Assembly (NCBI RefSeq): GCF_951805225.1
Contig: NZ_OX638201.1
Span: 3,348,001-3,412,000 of the forward strand
From: an uncultured Flavobacterium sp.
GTDB lineage: Bacteria > Bacteroidota > Bacteroidia > Flavobacteriales > Flavobacteriaceae
Direction: 5' to 3'
Length of the DNA stretch: 64,000 bases
Shown in pieces: positions 16,884 through 25,628 of the stretch (position 1 is its first letter; each line of letters opens with the position of its first letter). Both the position numbers and the translations under genes were made by a program. Under the pieces are notes generated by a model. It saw only the letters and a list, made by a program, of their open reading frames with translations. It had not been told where the DNA came from and searched no databases.

Positions 16884-17570
16884 ATGGCGAATCCATTAAT
16901 TAAAATAACTGATATAAAACGAAATTTTGTTCTTGGTAATGAAATCGTTTATGTCTTAAAAGGAATTAATTTAGAAATCAATAAAGGCGAATATGTAGCT
17001 TTAATGGGGCCATCCGGTTCTGGGAAATCAACTTTAATGAATCTATTAGGTTGTTTGGACACGCCAACTTCGGGACATTATGTTTTAAACGGAAAAGATG
17101 TCAGCAAAATGAAAGACGATGAATTGGCAGGAATTCGAAACAAAGAAATCGGATTTGTTTTTCAGACTTTCAATCTTTTACCAAGAACCACTGCTTTAGA
17201 TAATGTCGCATTACCAATGATTTATGCAGGATATTCAAAATCAGAACGTACTAAACGAGCTGAAGAAGTTTTGACACAAGTAAATCTGTCAGACAGAATG
17301 GATCACCAGCCAAATCAGCTTTCCGGAGGACAACGTCAGCGTGTTGCAATTGCCCGCGCTTTGGTTAACAAACCTTCAATTATACTTGCCGATGAACCAA
17401 CAGGAAACTTAGACAGTAAAACATCTGTAGAAATCATGAAACTTTTTGGAGATATTCATGCACAAGGAAACACGGTGATTTTAGTAACACACGAAGAAGA
17501 TATTGCTGCTTATGCACATAGAGTTATCCGTTTAAGAGATGGATTAATTGAAAGTGATACAACGAAATAG
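16884..17570 (+). CDS. ABC transporter ATP-binding protein (LolD/MacB type)
   Basis: 228 residues, one cassette: Walker A GPSGSGKST (about 41-49), Q-loop VFQTFNLLP, signature LSGGQRQRVAIARAL, Walker B IILADEPTGNLDS, and switch His in LVTHEED. GNLDSKTS and RNKEIGFVFQTFNLLPR are typical of the LolD/MacB/FtsE-like group that powers lipoprotein release or MacB-type export. No permease gene is adjacent, so its partner must lie elsewhere. The following small membrane gene is too short to be an FtsX-like permease. Confidence 0.9.
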   Translation: MANPLIKITDIKRNFVLGNEIVYVLKGINLEINKGEYVALMGPSGSGKSTLMNLLGCLDTPTSGHYVLNGKDVSKMKDDELAGIRNKEIGFVFQTFNLLPRTTALDNVALPMIYAGYSKSERTKRAEEVLTQVNLSDRMDHQPNQLSGGQRQRVAIARALVNKPSIILADEPTGNLDSKTSVEIMKLFGDIHAQGNTVILVTHEEDIAAYAHRVIRLRDGLIESDTTK

Positions 17571-17602
17571 TTATTGGTCGTTTTGTAATAACTAATAAAT
17601 CT

Positions 17603-18145
17603 GTGGAAAAAATTACATTTGAAACTGAAAAAATTCCATTTAAAGAAAGATGTACAAAAGATTTAAAAATTAAAATTTTAGTTTTTGTAATATTTGCATC
17701 AATCCCAATATACAATATCGGATTTCATATTATTTCTATATTTTTCATTCTCTTTTTTTTATTTGTCACGTTATATATAACCTATGATGAATCAAAGGTT
17801 TTTGTATATAAAATAGAATTTGAAAATGAAAAAATAAATATTTTTGGTAGCAATTTTGATGATGATTGGATTGAAATCTTTGAAATTAAGAAAGTAAATA
17901 TCCAAACCAAAGTTGATGTATCAAAGACTGGTTATATAAAAGGATATTCCTTAGTTTTTAAAAACACAAAGAAAAAAATTACACTCAACAAGTTATACCA
18001 TTGGAATAATTTTACATTATACCAGATATTTATAGAATTCAAAAAAAGAAAAGAAGAAAAAATAATAATTGATGAGAAATCATTAATTGATGGAATAAAG
18101 AAAAAAGCGGAAGAAAAAGGCGAATGGAAAAACTTAGCGCCTTAG
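17603..18145 (+). CDS. Membrane protein of unknown function
   Basis: 180 residues from a GTG at 17603. Two hydrophobic helices near residues 25-60 (IKILVFVIFASIPIYNIGFHI, ISIFFILFFLFVTLYIT) are followed by a soluble beta-rich domain (VFVYKIEFENEKINIFGSNFDDDW, KTGYIKGYSLVFKNTKKKITLN). This PH-like layout resembles small Bacteroidota proteins that carry a membrane hairpin and a bPH-type domain. It lies 32 bp behind the ABC ATPase and may be co-transcribed with it. It is more AT-rich and Lys/Ile-rich than its neighbours. No function assigned. Confidence 0.6.
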   Translation: MEKITFETEKIPFKERCTKDLKIKILVFVIFASIPIYNIGFHIISIFFILFFLFVTLYITYDESKVFVYKIEFENEKINIFGSNFDDDWIEIFEIKKVNIQTKVDVSKTGYIKGYSLVFKNTKKKITLNKLYHWNNFTLYQIFIEFKKRKEEKIIIDEKSLIDGIKKKAEEKGEWKNLAP

Positions 18146-18175
18146 TACCTCAGAACCTTAGCATCTTAAAAAAAA

Positions 18176-18745
18176 ATGAAAGTATATACAAAAACAGGAG
18201 ATAAAGGAACGACGGCTCTTTTTGGCGGTACACGCGTTCCTAAAGATCATATCAGAATTGACAGTTACGGAACTGTTGATGAACTGAACTCTTATATAGG
18301 ACTCATTCGCGATCAGGAAATGGATTCGCATTATAAAACTATTCTAATCGAAATTCAGGATCGCCTTTTTACTGTGGGCGCTATTTTGGCAACTCCACAA
18401 GAAAAAGAAGTCTTAAAAAATGGTGAACTTCGTTTGAAAAACCTGGGAATTATCGATACTGATATTGAATTATTAGAAAACGAAATTGATAAAATGGAAG
18501 AAAGTCTTCCGCAAATGACTCATTTTGTTTTACCTGGAGGACATCCAACCGTGTCACATTGTCATATAGCACGTTGTATTTGCCGACGTGCAGAGCGTTT
18601 GGCAGTACATTTAAGCCATAATGAACACGTTCCTGAGATCGCAATTATGTACTTAAACCGACTTTCTGACTACCTTTTTGTCTTGGCACGGAAGTTGTCG
18701 TCAGACTTAAAAGCGGATGAAGTGAAATGGATTCCCAGAAAGTGA
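18176..18745 (+). CDS. PduO-type ATP:cob(I)alamin adenosyltransferase
   Basis: 189 residues. It makes adenosylcobalamin by moving the adenosyl group of ATP to cob(I)alamin. Motifs: KVYTKTGDKGTTALFGGTRV (ATP-binding N-terminus), SYGTVDELNSYIG, FVLPGGHP, CHIARCICRRAERLAVHL and YLNRLSDYLFVLAR with the catalytic Arg region. A MeaB chaperone gene lies at 46339, so adenosylcobalamin is probably needed for methylmalonyl-CoA mutase. There is no cobalamin riboswitch in the 30-bp leader, which instead carries CTTAG-type repeat sequence (18133-18172). Confidence 0.93.
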   Translation: MKVYTKTGDKGTTALFGGTRVPKDHIRIDSYGTVDELNSYIGLIRDQEMDSHYKTILIEIQDRLFTVGAILATPQEKEVLKNGELRLKNLGIIDTDIELLENEIDKMEESLPQMTHFVLPGGHPTVSHCHIARCICRRAERLAVHLSHNEHVPEIAIMYLNRLSDYLFVLARKLSSDLKADEVKWIPRK

Positions 18746-18749
18746 AATG

Positions 18750-18812
18750 TTAGATTTTAGAGTTAAGATTTTAGATTAAAAGGTTTCAAAAATCTAAAAT
18801 CAACAATCTACA
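18750..18812. repeat. Inverted repeat of AGATTTTAGA type
   Basis: TAGATTTTAGAGTTAAGATTTTAGATT on one side pairs with AATCTAAAATCAACAATCTA on the other. It follows the adenosyltransferase and may help end its transcript. Confidence 0.55.
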
Positions 18813-18866
18813 ATCCGCAATTTATAGAGACGTTCTTAAATTTTATTAAAATAAATCAAATTTTAC

Positions 18867-18896
18867 TTGTCTTTTTCAGTAAAAAATTTATTTTTG
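18867..18896 (+). promoter_or_regulatory. Consensus promoter TTG-N19-TATTTTTG
   Basis: TTG at 18867-18869, 19 nt, TATTTTTG at 18889-18896. The ATG of the small DUF2795-like gene follows 21 bp later. The best match to the Flavobacterium promoter pattern seen in this window. Confidence 0.7.
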
Positions 18897-18917
18897 CACA
18901 AACTAAACAGATAACAG

Positions 18918-19139
18918 ATGTATTGGACATTAGAATTAGCATCTTATTTAAGTGATGCGCCATGGCCTGCTAACAAAGATGAACTTATTGACTACGCTAT
19001 TAGAGCTGGTGCTCCATTAGAAGTGGTAGAAAACCTTCAGTCAATCGAAGACGAAGGCGAGATATATGAATCAATGGAAGAAATTTGGCCTGATTATCCA
19101 ACAGACGAAGATTATCTTTGGAATGAGGATGAATATTAA
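18918..19139 (+). CDS. Small acidic DUF2795-like protein
   Basis: 73 residues: MYWTLELASYLSDAPWPANKDELIDYAIRAGAPLEVVENLQSI followed by a very acidic tail (EDEGEIYESMEEIWPDYPTDED). The first half fits the DUF2795 pattern (a short domain with 'PATKEELI.YA...GAP..V'). Probably cytoplasmic; no signal peptide or membrane helix. It has its own strong promoter and terminator, pointing to an abundant single-gene transcript upstream of secA. Confidence 0.8.
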   Translation: MYWTLELASYLSDAPWPANKDELIDYAIRAGAPLEVVENLQSIEDEGEIYESMEEIWPDYPTDEDYLWNEDEY

Positions 19140-19144
19140 AAAAT

Positions 19145-19188
19145 AAACCAAAGGAAAAAGTCTCATCACCGAGGCTTTTTTTTTGGTT
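19145..19188 (+). terminator. Hairpin terminator before secA
   Basis: Nested pairing ACCAAA...TTTGGT and AAAAAGTCTC...GAGGCTTTTT, with a run of nine T. Confidence 0.75.
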
Positions 19189-19226
19189 CAAATACACATT
19201 TACATAAAATAGAAATACAATAAATC

Positions 19227-22200
19227 ATGAGTTTCATAAACAGTATTATTAAAGTCTTTGTAGGTGATAAATCACAGAAAGATGTCAAAGCTCTACAGCC
19301 TTATTTAAATAAAATTAAAACGTTCGAAACCAGCTTAATGAGCTTGTCTCACGACGAGTTAAGAGCTAGAACAGCATATTTTAAAGAAAAAATAAAAGAA
19401 GCAAGAGCTGATAAAGATGCTAAAATAGCTTCGCTTAAAGCCGAAGTTGAAAACATCGAAGACATCGACAAAAGAGAAGATCTTTATGATGCTATTGATG
19501 CTCTTGAAAAAGAAGCTTACGAAATCTCAGAGAAAACTTTATTGGAAATCCTTCCGGAAGCATTCTCTGTAGTAAAAGAAACTTCACGTCGTTTTAAAGA
19601 CAATTCTTTTATCGAAGTAACTGCAACTCCAAAAGACCGCGAATTTTCAGGTTCAAAATCTTATGTTACTATTGAAGGTGACAAAGCTACTTGGGCTAAT
19701 AAATGGAATGCTGCCGGTAAAGAAATTACTTGGGACATGATTCATTATGATGTTCAGTTAATTGGTGGTATGGTTTTGCACGAAGGTAAAGTTGCCGAAA
19801 TGCAAACGGGTGAAGGTAAAACTTTGGTTGCTACACTTCCACTTTACTTAAACGCTTTGACAGGAAACGGAGTTCACTTAGTAACTGTGAATGATTACCT
19901 TGCAAAACGTGATAGTACATGGAAAGCACCTTTATTCGAATTTCACGGTTTGACTGTTGATTGTATCGATAATCACCAACCAAGTACAGAACAAAGAAAA
20001 AAAGCATACGACGCTGATATCACTTACGGAACCAACAACGAATTTGGTTTTGACTACTTAAGAGATAACATGGCACACTCGCCAAGCGATTTAGTTCAAA
20101 GAAAACACAATTATGCAATCGTCGATGAGGTCGATTCTGTATTAATTGATGATGCAAGAACTCCACTTATTATTTCTGGTCCGGTTCCTCAGGGAGATCG
20201 TCATGAATTTAATGAGTTGAAACCAAAAATCGAAAACTTAGTAGCACAACAACGTCAGTTAGCGAATGGTTTCTTAGCAGAAGCTAAAAAATTAATCAAA
20301 GAAGGAAACACTAAAGAAGGTGGATTCTTATTGTTGAGAGCTTACAGAAGTTTACCTAAAAACAAAGCATTAATTAAATTTTTAAGTGAAGAAGGAGTTA
20401 AACAATTGCTTCAAAAAACTGAAAATCAATACATGCAGGATAACAATCGCGAAATGCATAAAGTTGATGAGGCTTTGTATTTTGTAATTGAAGAAAAAAA
20501 CAATCAAGTAGAATTAACTGATAATGGTATTCAATACCTTTCAGGAGATACAGATGCTGACTTTTTCGTACTTCCGGATATTGGAACTGAAATTGCTGCT
20601 ATCGAAAAACAAAAATTAGATAAAGACGCTGAAGCGGAAGCTAAAGAAAGATTATTCCAGGATTTTGGAGTAAAAAGCGAGCGTATACACACACTTACTC
20701 AACTTTTAAAAGCATATGCGCTTTTTGAAAAAGATGTAGAATATGTGATCATGGACAACAAAATTATGATTGTCGATGAGCAAACTGGTCGTATCATGGA
20801 TGGTCGTCGTTATTCTGACGGTTTACACCAAGCGATCGAAGCTAAAGAAAATGTAAAAATCGAAGCTGCTACACAAACTTTTGCAACAGTTACATTACAG
20901 AATTATTTCAGAATGTACAGCAAATTAGGTGGTATGACAGGAACAGCAGTTACAGAAGCTGGAGAGTTATGGCAGATTTATAAATTAGACGTAGTTGAAA
21001 TTCCAACAAACCGTCCGATTTCAAGAATAGACAAAGAAGATTATATCTACAAAACTACACGTGAAAAATTCAACGCTGTAATCGAAGATGTAACTGAATT
21101 ATCAAATGCAGGAAGACCAGTATTAATTGGAACAACTTCTGTAGAGATTTCAGAATTATTAAGCCGAATGTTGAAAATGAGAGGCGTTACACATAACGTC
21201 TTGAATGCTAAAATGCACAAACAAGAAGCTCAAATTGTAGAAGAAGCAGGAAAAGCCGGAGTTGTAACTATTGCAACAAATATGGCTGGTCGTGGTACCG
21301 ATATTAAATTATCTCCAGAAGTAAAAGCTGCCGGAGGTTTAGCAATCGTTGGTACAGAACGTCATGATTCTCGTCGTGTTGACAGACAGTTACGTGGTCG
21401 TGCTGGACGTCAGGGAGATCCGGGAAGTTCTCAATTCTATGTTTCTCTTGAAGATAACTTAATGCGTTTATTTGGTTCTGAAAGAGTTGCAAAAGTTATG
21501 GACAGAATGGGACTTCAGGAAGGTGAAGTTATTCAACATTCTATGATGACTAAATCTATCGAGCGTGCTCAGAAAAAAGTAGAAGAAAATAACTTTGGTG
21601 TTCGTAAACGTTTATTAGAATATGATGACGTTATGAACTCTCAACGTGAAGTAGTTTACAAACGTCGTCGTCACGCATTGTTTGGTGAGCGTTTGAAACT
21701 TGATATCGCGAATATGTTATATGATACTTGCGAATTAATCGTAAGTCAAACTAAACCAGTTAATGATTTCAAAAATTTCGAATTTGATTTAATTCGTTAT
21801 TTCGGAATTACTTCTCCAATTTCTGAAGCTGATTTCTTGAAATTATCTGATAACGAAATTACAGGAAAAATATACAAAGAAACTTTAGCATTCTATACAG
21901 AGAAAACAGAAAGAAGCGCAAGAGAAGCTTTCCCAATCATTAAAGGAGTTTACGAAGAGCCAAACAATCATTTTGAGCGTATCGTAGTTCCATTTACTGA
22001 CGGAATCAAAACTTTGAATGTAGTTACTGACTTGAAAAAAGCATACGATAGCGAAGGATCTCAGTTAATTGCTGATTTTGAGAAAAACATCACATTATCT
22101 ATTGTTGATGAAGCTTGGAAAAAACATTTACGTAAAATGGACGAATTGAAACAATCAGTTCAATTAGCCGTTCACGAACAAAAAGATCCATTGCTAATTT

Positions 22201-22568
22201 ACAAATTAGAAGCATTCAATTTGTTTAGAGGAATGTTAGACAACGTTAACAAAGAAGTTATTTCATTCTTATTCAAAGGTGATTTACCAGCTCAAAACGT
22301 TCCTGAAATTCACGAAGCAAAAGAAGTTCGTCAAAAAGAAAACTTCAAATTGAGCAAAGACGAAATTGTAAACAGCGAAGACATCAACCGCGAAGCTGGA
22401 GAAACACAACAACGTCAGGTTACAGAAACCATTGTGAGAGATATGCCAAAAATCAACCGTAATGATACTGTAACAGTTCAGGAAGTTGCAACAGGTCAAA
22501 CTGAAGAAATGAAATTTAAAAAAGCAGAATCTTTAATCGCTTCAGGTGCGTGGGTTCTTGTTAAATAA
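19227..22568 (+). CDS. secA: SecA preprotein translocase ATPase
   Basis: 1113 residues, the motor of Sec export. Visible parts: MQTGEGKTLVATLPLYLNAL (Walker A), VNDYLAKRDSTW, TYGTNNEFGFDYLRDNM, the DEVD box in IVDEVDSVLIDDARTPLIISGP, GGMTGTAVTEAGE, TNMAGRGTDIKL, and RQLRGRAGRQGDPGSSQFYVSLEDNLMR. It is longer than E. coli SecA (901) because of an insertion around residues 335-460, as in other Bacteroidota. The usual C-terminal CxCxSG zinc tail is missing; the protein ends AESLIASGAWVLVK. Confidence 0.97.
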   Translation: MSFINSIIKVFVGDKSQKDVKALQPYLNKIKTFETSLMSLSHDELRARTAYFKEKIKEARADKDAKIASLKAEVENIEDIDKREDLYDAIDALEKEAYEISEKTLLEILPEAFSVVKETSRRFKDNSFIEVTATPKDREFSGSKSYVTIEGDKATWANKWNAAGKEITWDMIHYDVQLIGGMVLHEGKVAEMQTGEGKTLVATLPLYLNALTGNGVHLVTVNDYLAKRDSTWKAPLFEFHGLTVDCIDNHQPSTEQRKKAYDADITYGTNNEFGFDYLRDNMAHSPSDLVQRKHNYAIVDEVDSVLIDDARTPLIISGPVPQGDRHEFNELKPKIENLVAQQRQLANGFLAEAKKLIKEGNTKEGGFLLLRAYRSLPKNKALIKFLSEEGVKQLLQKTENQYMQDNNREMHKVDEALYFVIEEKNNQVELTDNGIQYLSGDTDADFFVLPDIGTEIAAIEKQKLDKDAEAEAKERLFQDFGVKSERIHTLTQLLKAYALFEKDVEYVIMDNKIMIVDEQTGRIMDGRRYSDGLHQAIEAKENVKIEAATQTFATVTLQNYFRMYSKLGGMTGTAVTEAGELWQIYKLDVVEIPTNRPISRIDKEDYIYKTTREKFNAVIEDVTELSNAGRPVLIGTTSVEISELLSRMLKMRGVTHNVLNAKMHKQEAQIVEEAGKAGVVTIATNMAGRGTDIKLSPEVKAAGGLAIVGTERHDSRRVDRQLRGRAGRQGDPGSSQFYVSLEDNLMRLFGSERVAKVMDRMGLQEGEVIQHSMMTKSIERAQKKVEENNFGVRKRLLEYDDVMNSQREVVYKRRRHALFGERLKLDIANMLYDTCELIVSQTKPVNDFKNFEFDLIRYFGITSPISEADFLKLSDNEITGKIYKETLAFYTEKTERSAREAFPIIKGVYEEPNNHFERIVVPFTDGIKTLNVVTDLKKAYDSEGSQLIADFEKNITLSIVDEAWKKHLRKMDELKQSVQLAVHEQKDPLLIYKLEAFNLFRGMLDNVNKEVISFLFKGDLPAQNVPEIHEAKEVRQKENFKLSKDEIVNSEDINREAGETQQRQVTETIVRDMPKINRNDTVTVQEVATGQTEEMKFKKAESLIASGAWVLVK

Positions 22569-22593
22569 TAAATATATTTAGCGATTTCAAATT

Positions 22594-22630
22594 AAACCCG
22601 ACAGGTTTTTAAAACCTGTCGGGTTTGTTA
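22594..22630 (+). terminator. Strong hairpin terminator after secA
   Basis: AAACCCGACAGGTTTT and AAAACCTGTCGGGTTT form a perfect 16-bp stem. A related hairpin (AAACCCGACAGA) stands at 52735. Confidence 0.85.
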
Positions 22631-22717
22631 TAAAGAATATCCTCAATGACAATCGTAATTGAGGATTTTTTTTTTGCAAAAAAACTAATATTTATTCTTT
22701 CTAAATCGAATAAACAG

Positions 22718-22725
22718 TACTTTTG
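22718..22725 (+). promoter_or_regulatory. -7 box TACTTTTG for the first three-Cys protein
   Basis: An exact TAnnTTTG match 25 bp before the TTG start at 22751. It lies inside the longer open frame beginning at 22646, which is evidence against that earlier start. Confidence 0.5.
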
Positions 22726-22750
22726 CAATCATAAACAACGAAAAAAAGCT

Positions 22751-23128
22751 TTGAAGCAAATTTTAATAACATTTCTTTCCTGCATGCTTTTAGTGCCATC
22801 ATTTGGCAGTTTCTTTGTTTATACCTCATTCAAACTAAATCAGGATGAGATTTCAAAAACCATCTGTGTACAGCGAAAAATGCTTTTTAATAGTTGTAAC
22901 GGTCGATGTGAACTTCAAAAAAGTTTAAAAAAATACGCTGATAACGAGAAGAAAATGCAAAACAATCTGAAAGAAAAAGCAGAAGTTGTTTACATTCAAA
23001 CTTCAGTTACGGCACCTTTTAAATTGGTAACACCAATTCAGTCAAAAGAAAAATTCTTTGCTTCTTTTGACAACAAACCTATTTCGGTTTCGAATACTAC
23101 ATTTCGACCTCCATCCTATTTTATATAA
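22751..23128 (+). CDS. Small three-Cys membrane-anchored protein, copy 1
   Basis: 125 residues if translation begins at TTG 22751. A hydrophobic helix (5-27) is followed by a periplasmic-type region with C39-x9-C49-x3-C53 (TICVQRKMLFNSCNGRCELQ), a possible metal-binding motif. A charged helix (58-78) and a C-terminal tail PISVSNTTFRPPSYFI follow. The paralogue at 26821 has the same length and the same TTG start with identical upstream AACAACGAAAAA, so the start choice is well supported. It precedes an MbnP gene; I infer a metal-handling partner role. Similar short proteins next to metal TonB receptors are known in Bacteroidota. Confidence 0.72.
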   Translation: MKQILITFLSCMLLVPSFGSFFVYTSFKLNQDEISKTICVQRKMLFNSCNGRCELQKSLKKYADNEKKMQNNLKEKAEVVYIQTSVTAPFKLVTPIQSKEKFFASFDNKPISVSNTTFRPPSYFI

Positions 23129-23242
23129 TTTTTTAAATATTATTTCAATTCTCTTGAAATAAATTTTCATTGTCACACAACAATGAAATTGTGTCTACGC
23201 ACAACCAAAAATTTAAAATTACTATTATATAAAATTCATAAA

Positions 23243-24046
23243 ATGAAAAATACATTATACAAAGCACTTGCTATTGCAGCACTTTCAATTACTTTAGGTT
23301 CATGTTCAAGCGACGATAGCAGTCAGAATGTTACAGGACAAGGAAAACTTACCTTAGAGTTTGATAACGCTTACGGAACAAACGATCTTATTCTAAATGC
23401 ACAAAATACAAAAACATCAAACAACGAAGTTTTAAAAATCAGTCTGATCAAATATATTGTAAGCAATGTTGTTTTAACAAAAGCTGACGGAACAACTTTT
23501 ACCTACCCAAAAAGCAAAAGTTATTTCATAGCTGACGAAGCTTCTGCAGAAGGTCGCGAATTTAAACTTACTGATATTCCTGCCGGAGATTACGTAAAAG
23601 TAAAATTCGGAATTGGAGTTGACGAAGAACAATGGAAATTAGGTGCCGCCGGACAAGGCGATTTTCTGGCTAAAGCAAATGATGCAGGAATGTTGTGGTC
23701 TTGGGCTGCAGGATATAAATTTCTGGCTTTCGAAGGAACTTTTACATCATCAACCGTAACTACAGCAACTTCATTTATGGTTCACACTGGTAAAACTGGA
23801 ACTGCTTATAATTACACCGAAGTAACCTTAGATTTACCAACAAAAGCACTTGTACGTACTAATATTACGCCAGAAGTTCACATGATTACAGACCTTTCTA
23901 AAATCATTGACGGAACAAACAAAATCAAACTTTCTGATAATAATGCAGGCGGAATGGGCGCTATGATTATGGGCGGAGACAATTTGCCATTAATTACTCA
24001 GAACGTATCTTCAATGTTTAGAGTTGATCACGTACATAACGACTAA
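23243..24046 (+). CDS. mbnP: MbnP-family copper-associated lipoprotein
   Basis: 267 residues from ATG 23243; the upstream ATG at 23183 lies in a hairpin (TTTCATTGT/ACAATGAAA) and gives a poor N-terminus. Lipobox LGSC, C21. The mature domain shows the MbnP pattern: GKLTLEFDNAYG, ISLIKYIVSNVVL, DIPAGDYVKVKFGIGVD, W131, MLWSWAAGYKF (150-160), FMVHTGKTG with H181, and HMITD with H213. It ends in HVHND. MbnP proteins bind copper after the partner MbnH oxidises a Trp to kynurenine (established for methanotroph MbnP). The MbnH-type gene follows directly, so the pair is intact. Confidence 0.85.
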   Translation: MKNTLYKALAIAALSITLGSCSSDDSSQNVTGQGKLTLEFDNAYGTNDLILNAQNTKTSNNEVLKISLIKYIVSNVVLTKADGTTFTYPKSKSYFIADEASAEGREFKLTDIPAGDYVKVKFGIGVDEEQWKLGAAGQGDFLAKANDAGMLWSWAAGYKFLAFEGTFTSSTVTTATSFMVHTGKTGTAYNYTEVTLDLPTKALVRTNITPEVHMITDLSKIIDGTNKIKLSDNNAGGMGAMIMGGDNLPLITQNVSSMFRVDHVHND

Positions 24047-24081
24047 TTTTATTTTCAGGAGCACAATAGTTTCGGTTTCCC

Positions 24082-24176
24082 AGAAATAAAGTCCCGCTGT
24101 ACATTATATCTTTTGTGTCCGCCGCGGCGGACACAAAAGGATATCTCCCGAAACTTCGGGACCATCGGGGCTAAAC
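24082..24176. repeat. Palindromic element of the AGCCCCGAT/GGCGGA family, copy 1
   Basis: The centre CTTTTGTGTCCGCCG followed by its exact complement (24110-24139) is a perfect 30-bp palindrome. A second hairpin TCCCGAAACTTCGGGA lies at 24146-24161. The flanks GTCCCGC and ATCGGGGCTAA match copies at 25525 and 29433. It lies between the MbnP and MbnH genes. Confidence 0.8.
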
Positions 24177-24211
24177 GACAACTTTTGTACTTCTAATAAA
24201 CATAAAAAATC

Positions 24212-25252
24212 ATGCTGAAAATAAAACATTTTCTATGGCTAATGATTCCGTTGTTATGGAGTTGCTCCAATCAGGACGAGGAATATGTAAATGTTCCTTT
24301 AGATTTTAAAGTTCCATCAAACTTTCCTGAATTAGCGTACAATATTGCACTGAATCCGCCAACAGAAAAAGGATTTGAACTAGGAAAAAAATTATTCTAT
24401 GACGGAAGATTAGCTTCTGACGGAGTTGTTTCCTGCGGTTTTTGCCACATACAAGCCAATGCTTTCACACATCACGGACATACCGTAAGTCATGGCGTAG
24501 ATAATGCTCAAGGTACACGAAATACACCGCCAATTCAAAATTTGGCTTATCAAAGTATTTTCATGTACGATGGAGCGGCAGATCATTTGGATTTACAGCC
24601 AATTATTCCGCTTACAAGTATTATTGAAATGAATGGCAATTTGAGCGCTATTCTAAAAATGATGAAAGCCGACAAAGAGTATCAAAAACTATTTGGACAA
24701 GCTTTTGATGATGGAGCAATTACTACCGAAAACATGCTTAAAGCACTTTCGCAATTTATGGTAATGATAGTTTCTTCAAATTCAAAATTTGACAAATATA
24801 GACGAAATGAAGCCGGAGGAACATTCACAACCGATGAATTGGCAGGATATGATTTATTCAAATCAAAATGCGCTTCTTGTCACGCTACAGATTTACAAAC
24901 TGATAATTCATTTAGAAACAATGGTCTTGCTGTAAATCCAATGGTAAATGATGTTGGACGTTACAAAGTAACTGAACGAGCTGCAGATTATTACAAATTC
25001 AAAGTGCCAAGTTTGCGGAATATCGAAGTTTCGGGACCTTATATGCACGACGGAAGATTTGGAACTTTGGAAGGAGTTTTAGATCATTATGAAAGTGGTG
25101 TTACAGCTTCGGCAACTTTAGATCCTCTTTTAAATAAAAATGGAAAATTAGGAATCGCGCTTTCGGAAACGGATAAAAAACAAATCATCGCTTTCTTAAA
25201 AACATTGACCGATAATCAGTATTTGACTGATAAACGTTTCTCGGAGTTTTAA
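24212..25252 (+). CDS. mbnH: MbnH-type di-heme cytochrome c peroxidase lipoprotein
   Basis: 346 residues. Lipobox LLWSC, C18. Two c-type heme sites: C75-GF-C78-H79 and C220-AS-C223-H224. FELGKKLFYDGRLASDG, GTRNTPPIQNLAYQSIFMYDG and VPSLRNIEVSGPYMHDGRF are the standard CCP/MauG-family motifs. Placed directly behind mbnP, it fits MbnH, which makes kynurenine on MbnP instead of acting as a general peroxidase. That specific activity is inferred from the pairing. About 165 bp, mostly a palindromic repeat, separate the two genes. Confidence 0.87.
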   Translation: MLKIKHFLWLMIPLLWSCSNQDEEYVNVPLDFKVPSNFPELAYNIALNPPTEKGFELGKKLFYDGRLASDGVVSCGFCHIQANAFTHHGHTVSHGVDNAQGTRNTPPIQNLAYQSIFMYDGAADHLDLQPIIPLTSIIEMNGNLSAILKMMKADKEYQKLFGQAFDDGAITTENMLKALSQFMVMIVSSNSKFDKYRRNEAGGTFTTDELAGYDLFKSKCASCHATDLQTDNSFRNNGLAVNPMVNDVGRYKVTERAADYYKFKVPSLRNIEVSGPYMHDGRFGTLEGVLDHYESGVTASATLDPLLNKNGKLGIALSETDKKQIIAFLKTLTDNQYLTDKRFSEF

Positions 25253-25373
25253 GAAAATTGGCCCGCGGATTTTACGGATTGCACGGATTAACGCAGATTA
25301 AAAAGCAATTGAAAATCGTTCAAAAAATCATTTTAATCCGTGTAATCTGTGGCAAAAAGCATCGCCAAAGTTT

Positions 25374-25472
25374 GTCATTTCGACGGAGGAGAAATCTCCG
25401 CGAGAAGCTCGACAAAGATTGACACTTTTCTTTACGGAGTTTCTAGTGTGATTTCTCCTCCGTCGAAATGAC
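25374..25472. repeat. 99-bp palindromic repeat GTCATTTCGACGGAGG; fills most of the 25253-25628 gap
   Basis: GTCATTTCGACGGAGGAGAA... (25374-25396) is the exact complement of the right arm (25450-25472), a 23-bp perfect stem with a central asymmetric loop. Before it (25258-25352) lies an imperfect repeat of CGGATT...AATCCG type. A copy of the AGCCCCGAT family follows it. The 376-bp gap holds no credible gene. Confidence 0.8.
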
Positions 25473-25524
25473 AAGATTGTGTTATCAAAAGTGGCAAAGA
25501 ATAAAGTTATAATGAAAACTGGAG

Positions 25525-25611
25525 TCCTAGCCCCGATAGAGGCGGTATCCTTTTTTTGGTGATTTTTCTTCACCCAAAAAAGATATAGCCGAAAGCGGGA
25601 TCAGCTCCTAA
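25525..25611. repeat. Palindromic element of the AGCCCCGAT family, copy 2
   Basis: TAGCCCCGATAGAGGCGGTATCC on the left, a hairpin TTTTTTGGTGA/TCACCCAAAAAA in the centre, and AGATATAGCCGAAAGCGGGA plus TCAGCTCC on the right. The ends match the copies at 24082 and 29433 in opposite or equal orientation, but the centre differs. Confidence 0.7.
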
Positions 25612-25628
25612 AAACAATAATAATTAAA

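Noticed and set aside
18130..18175. Cobalamin riboswitch before the adenosyltransferase
   Set aside because: The leader is 30 bp of CTTAG-type repeat, too short and without the B12 box.
22646..22750. N-terminal extension of the first three-Cys protein from ATG 22646
   Set aside because: It spans the -7 box TACTTTTG and the post-secA region; the paralogue has no matching extension, and both share the TTG start.
25328..25573. Minus-strand open frame in the gap before the CDACGC barrel
   Set aside because: It runs through a 99-bp palindrome and another repeat; composition is that of repeats, not protein.
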